A model generated the notes under the pieces. That model did not search any database. It was not told the DNA's origin and was given only the letters and a program-made list of their open reading frames with translations. The translations under genes were made by a program, and so were the position numbers. A DNA stretch of 64,000 nucleotides from Typhlomys cinereus (taxonomy: Eukaryota; Chordata; Mammalia; Rodentia; Platacanthomyidae), in the NCBI GenBank assembly GCA_023101885.1, contig JALPQD010000102.1, forward strand, positions 744,001 to 808,000, given 5' to 3'. Shown here piece by piece: positions 61,000 through 64,000 of this stretch. How positions within the stretch are numbered: the first letter of the stretch is position 1; the number at the start of each line of letters is the position of its first letter.

Positions 61000-63900
61000 A
61001 TGTCTGGAATTAAAAATAGTTCTCCATTATAACACTAAATGTTAATGGAATTAACTCACCGATCAAGAGACACAGATTACAAATTTGGATTAAAAATCAC
61101 AACCCATCAATCTGCTGCCTGCAGGAAACCCATCTCACCACAAAAGACAGATATGCCCTAAAAATAAAAGGCTGGTCAACAATTCTACAAGCTAATGGAA
61201 GCAGAAAACAGAGAGGGGTTGTAGCCATTATGATATCAGACAAAGTGGACTTCAAACCAAAGAAAATTATAAGAGACACGGATGGATACTACATTTTAGT
61301 CACGGGTACAGTTCACCAGGAAGACTTCACAATACCGAACATATATGCATGCAATACGGGCCCCTCCACATTCATTAAGAAAACCCTACAGCCTCTAAAG
61401 CAAGAAATCAACCCCCAAACGATAATTCCTGGGGACTTCAACACTGCCCTCTCAACATGGGATAGATCAACAGGTCAAAAGCTTAACAGAGACACTTTGG
61501 AACTTAATCAAACCTTTAAAGAAATGGACCTTACAGATCTCTATCGAACTTTTCACCCACGCACCAAAGAATACACATTTTTCTCAGCAGCACACAGAAC
61601 TTTCTCCAAAATAGATCACATACTGGGCCACAAAACGAATCTACGCATATACAAAAAAGTTGAAATTCTAACCTGTGCCCTGTCAGACCACCATGGCCTA
61701 AAGCTGGACATCCACAACACAACAAACAAGAGAAAATACACTAACTCCTGGAAACTTAACAATATGATGCTGAATGAGAACTGGATTCAGGAAGAAATTA
61801 AAAAAGAAATTCAAGATTTCCTGAAAGTGAATGATAATGAAAATACAACTTACCAAAATCTCTGGGACACAATGAAAGCTGTTCTAAGAGGTAAATTCAT
61901 AGCTCTTAATACCTACATCAAAAAAATGGAAACATCAGAAATAAACAACTTAACAATCCAGCTTAAAGCTTTAGAGAAACTAGAGCAATCTGATCCCAAA
62001 AGTAGTAGAAGAGAGGAGATTAGCAAAATAAGGGCAGAAATATCTGAAATTGAGATTAAGAAAACGATAGAAAAAAAATCAACCAGTCAAAAAGGTGGTT
62101 CTTTGAAAAAAAATCAATAAGATTGATACACCCCTAGCTAAATTAACCAAAAGCAAGAGAGAGAAAACCCAAATTAACAAAATTAGAAATGAACATGGAG
62201 TTATCACTACTGATACCAAAGAAATCCAGAGAATTATAACATCATATTTCAAAAACTTACACTCTGTGAAGTTTGACAACACAAAAGAGATGGATGAATT
62301 TCTAAGTAAACACAACTTACCTAAATTGAATCAGGAAGTTGTGAATTATTTAAATAGTCCTATAACATGTAAGGAAATTGAAGAAGTACTCTCAAATCTT
62401 CCCACCAAAAAATGCCCTGGACCAGATGGATTCAGCACAGAGTTCTACCAGACATTTAAGGAGTTAATAACACCAATACTCCTTAAACTGTTCCATCAAA
62501 TAGCAAAGGAAGGAATACTACCAAATTCCTTCTATGAAGCTCATATCGTTTTAATCCCAAAACCTAATAAAGATTCACTTAAAAAAGAAAACTATAGGCC
62601 AATCTCTCTGATGAACACAGACACAAAGATTCTCAACAAAGTCTTAGCAAATCAGATTAAAAAACACATTAAAAAGATCATTCACGGGGACCAAGTAGGC
62701 TTCATCCCCGGCACACAAGGTTGGTTCAACATACGCAATTCAATAAATGTAATTCATCATGTAAACCAGTCCAAAGTCCAAGACCACATGACACTCTCGA
62801 TAGATGCAGAAAAAGCTTTTGACAAGATCCAACAGCCTTTTATGATCAAAACGCTAGAGACAGTAGGAATGGAAGGAACCTTTATCAATATAATAAAAGC
62901 TGTATACAACAAGCCCACAGCAAGGATTATGCTCAATGGGGAACAATTGGAAGCATTCCCACTTCGATCAGGAACTAAACAAGGCTGTCCACTCTCACCA
63001 CTTCTATTCAATATTGTACTTGAAGTCTCAGCTGAAGCCATAAGACAAGAAAGGGACATAAGAGGGATTCAAATCAGCAAGGAGGAAGTCAAGCTATCCC
63101 TATTTGCAGATGACATGATCTTATACCTGAGGGATCCCAAAAACTCCACAGGAAGCTCCCGGAACTAATTGAGAAGTTCAGCAGGGTGGCAGGATACAAA
63201 ATAAATGTGCAAAAATCAGAGGCCTTCCTATATGCCCAGAATGAAAGAAGTGAAAAAGCCTTGAGAGAAACCATCCCATTTACTATAGCCCCTAAAAAAA
63301 TGAAATACCTTGGTATAAACCTAACCAAGGAGGTAAAAGACCTTTACAATGAAAACTTTAAAACCCTAAAGAAAGAAATAGCAGAAGACACCAGAAGGTG
63401 GAAAGACCTCCCTTGTTCCTGGATTGGCAGAATCAACATTGTAAAAATGACCATCCTACCAAAGGCAATATACAAATTCAATGCTATACCAATTAAAATC
63501 CCAAAGCAATTCTTCAAAGAAGTTGACCAAACAATCTCAAAATTCATATGGAGGCACAAAAGACCCAGGATAGCAAAGACAATCTTGAGTAACAAAAACA
63601 CTGCTGGAGGTATTACCATACCAAACCTAAGTCTATATTACAAATCCATAGTTATAAAGACAGCCTGGTACTGGCTCCAAAATAGACACACAGATCAATG
63701 GATAAGGATTGAAGACCCAGATGTAAGCCCACAAAATTACAGCCATTTGATCTTTGACAAAGGGGCCCAAAGAATCCAATGGAAAAAGAACAGCATCTTC
63801 AACAAATGGTGCTGGCAAAACTGGATCTCCACATGCAGAAGATTAAAGCTGGACCCGTACTTGTCACCATGTACAAGACTTAATTCCAAATGGATCAAGG

Positions 63901-64000
63901 ACCTTGATATCAGGCCAGAGACTATAAAAACCATAGCTGAAAGGATAGGGAACTCCCTCGAGCCGATTGGGCTAGGCCAACATTTCCCAAACAGACATCC
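61000..64000 (+). pseudogene. L1 ORF2 (endonuclease-RT), frameshifted, partial
   Basis: ORF2p nicks target DNA and reverse-transcribes L1 RNA. Endonuclease motifs: LNVNGIN, CCLQETH, GDFNTAL and SDHHG. Reverse transcriptase motifs: [16 protein letters not shown], the DAEKAFD block, [11 protein letters not shown] and the catalytic FADD near 63102-63113. Frame changes occur near the start (an ATG at 61000 is out of frame with the endonuclease frame), in an A-run at 62071-62078, and at about 63150, where one base is missing. After that the frame (WKDLPCSWIGRINIVK, KTAWYW) is open to the end of the window. The cysteine-rich end lies outside. Confidence 0.93.

Larger units (their letters stand above)
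59524..64000 (+). mobile_element. L1 with intact 5' end, runs off window
   Basis: A CpG-rich 5' UTR with tandem monomers (59538-59860), then ORF1, a short spacer, and ORF2 through the endonuclease and reverse transcriptase domains to the window end. It lies on the plus strand, antisense to MRPS18C. Coding disruptions are few, so it is comparatively recent, but both ORFs are broken and it cannot move by itself. The 3' end and second target site lie outside. Confidence 0.93.

Overview
The window is mammalian nuclear DNA, almost certainly from a rodent. It holds interrupted genes with GT-AG introns, a CpG-island promoter, long CA/TG runs and very dense SINE/LINE content. The dominant SINE is a tRNA-derived B2-superfamily-like element with a CA-rich tail; 7SL-derived B1-like and ID-like SINEs and rodent-type L1s with a G-rich 3' UTR are also present. 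The main SINE body is not the standard mouse/rat B2, so I suspect a mouse-related rodent outside Muridae, possibly a dipodoid (jerboa/jumping mouse group). That placement is an inference.

Layout. Positions 1-35,200 are intergenic. They contain SINEs, L1 3' ends, LTR-like pieces and URR1-like elements. Two processed gene copies also lie here: a nearly full-length DDX41 retrocopy (8460-10303, two frameshifts) behind a duplicated promoter-like block, and a decayed RPL23A retropseudogene (21686-22186). Positions 35,200-36,170 are a CpG island with a GC-rich minisatellite and the first exon of ABRAXAS1. ABRAXAS1 (plus strand, nine coding exons, 35787-52729) encodes the BRCA1-A complex scaffold and ends in the BRCT-binding SPTF motif. 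Relative to the expected reading frame, exon 2 lacks one base in this sequence. Its introns carry many SINEs and a 31-nt piece of U2 snRNA. Tail-to-tail with it, on the minus strand, are the last four coding exons of MRPS18C (55093-57989), a mitochondrial ribosomal protein. The convergent ABRAXAS1/MRPS18C order is the one I know from human and mouse. The right end (59524-64000) is the 5' two-thirds of an L1 on the plus strand, antisense to MRPS18C and probably in one of its introns. It shows tandem 5' UTR monomers, a broken ORF1 and a broken ORF2.

The two host genes act separately: ABRAXAS1 in the nuclear DNA-damage response, MRPS18C in mitochondrial translation. Nothing suggests a bacterial-style system. 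The points most worth a second look are the one-base frameshift in ABRAXAS1 exon 2, the promoter-like duplication upstream of the DDX41 retrocopy, the minisatellite in the ABRAXAS1 promoter, a templated 49-bp insertion inside a SINE, and the splice-donor-bearing L1 promoter monomers.
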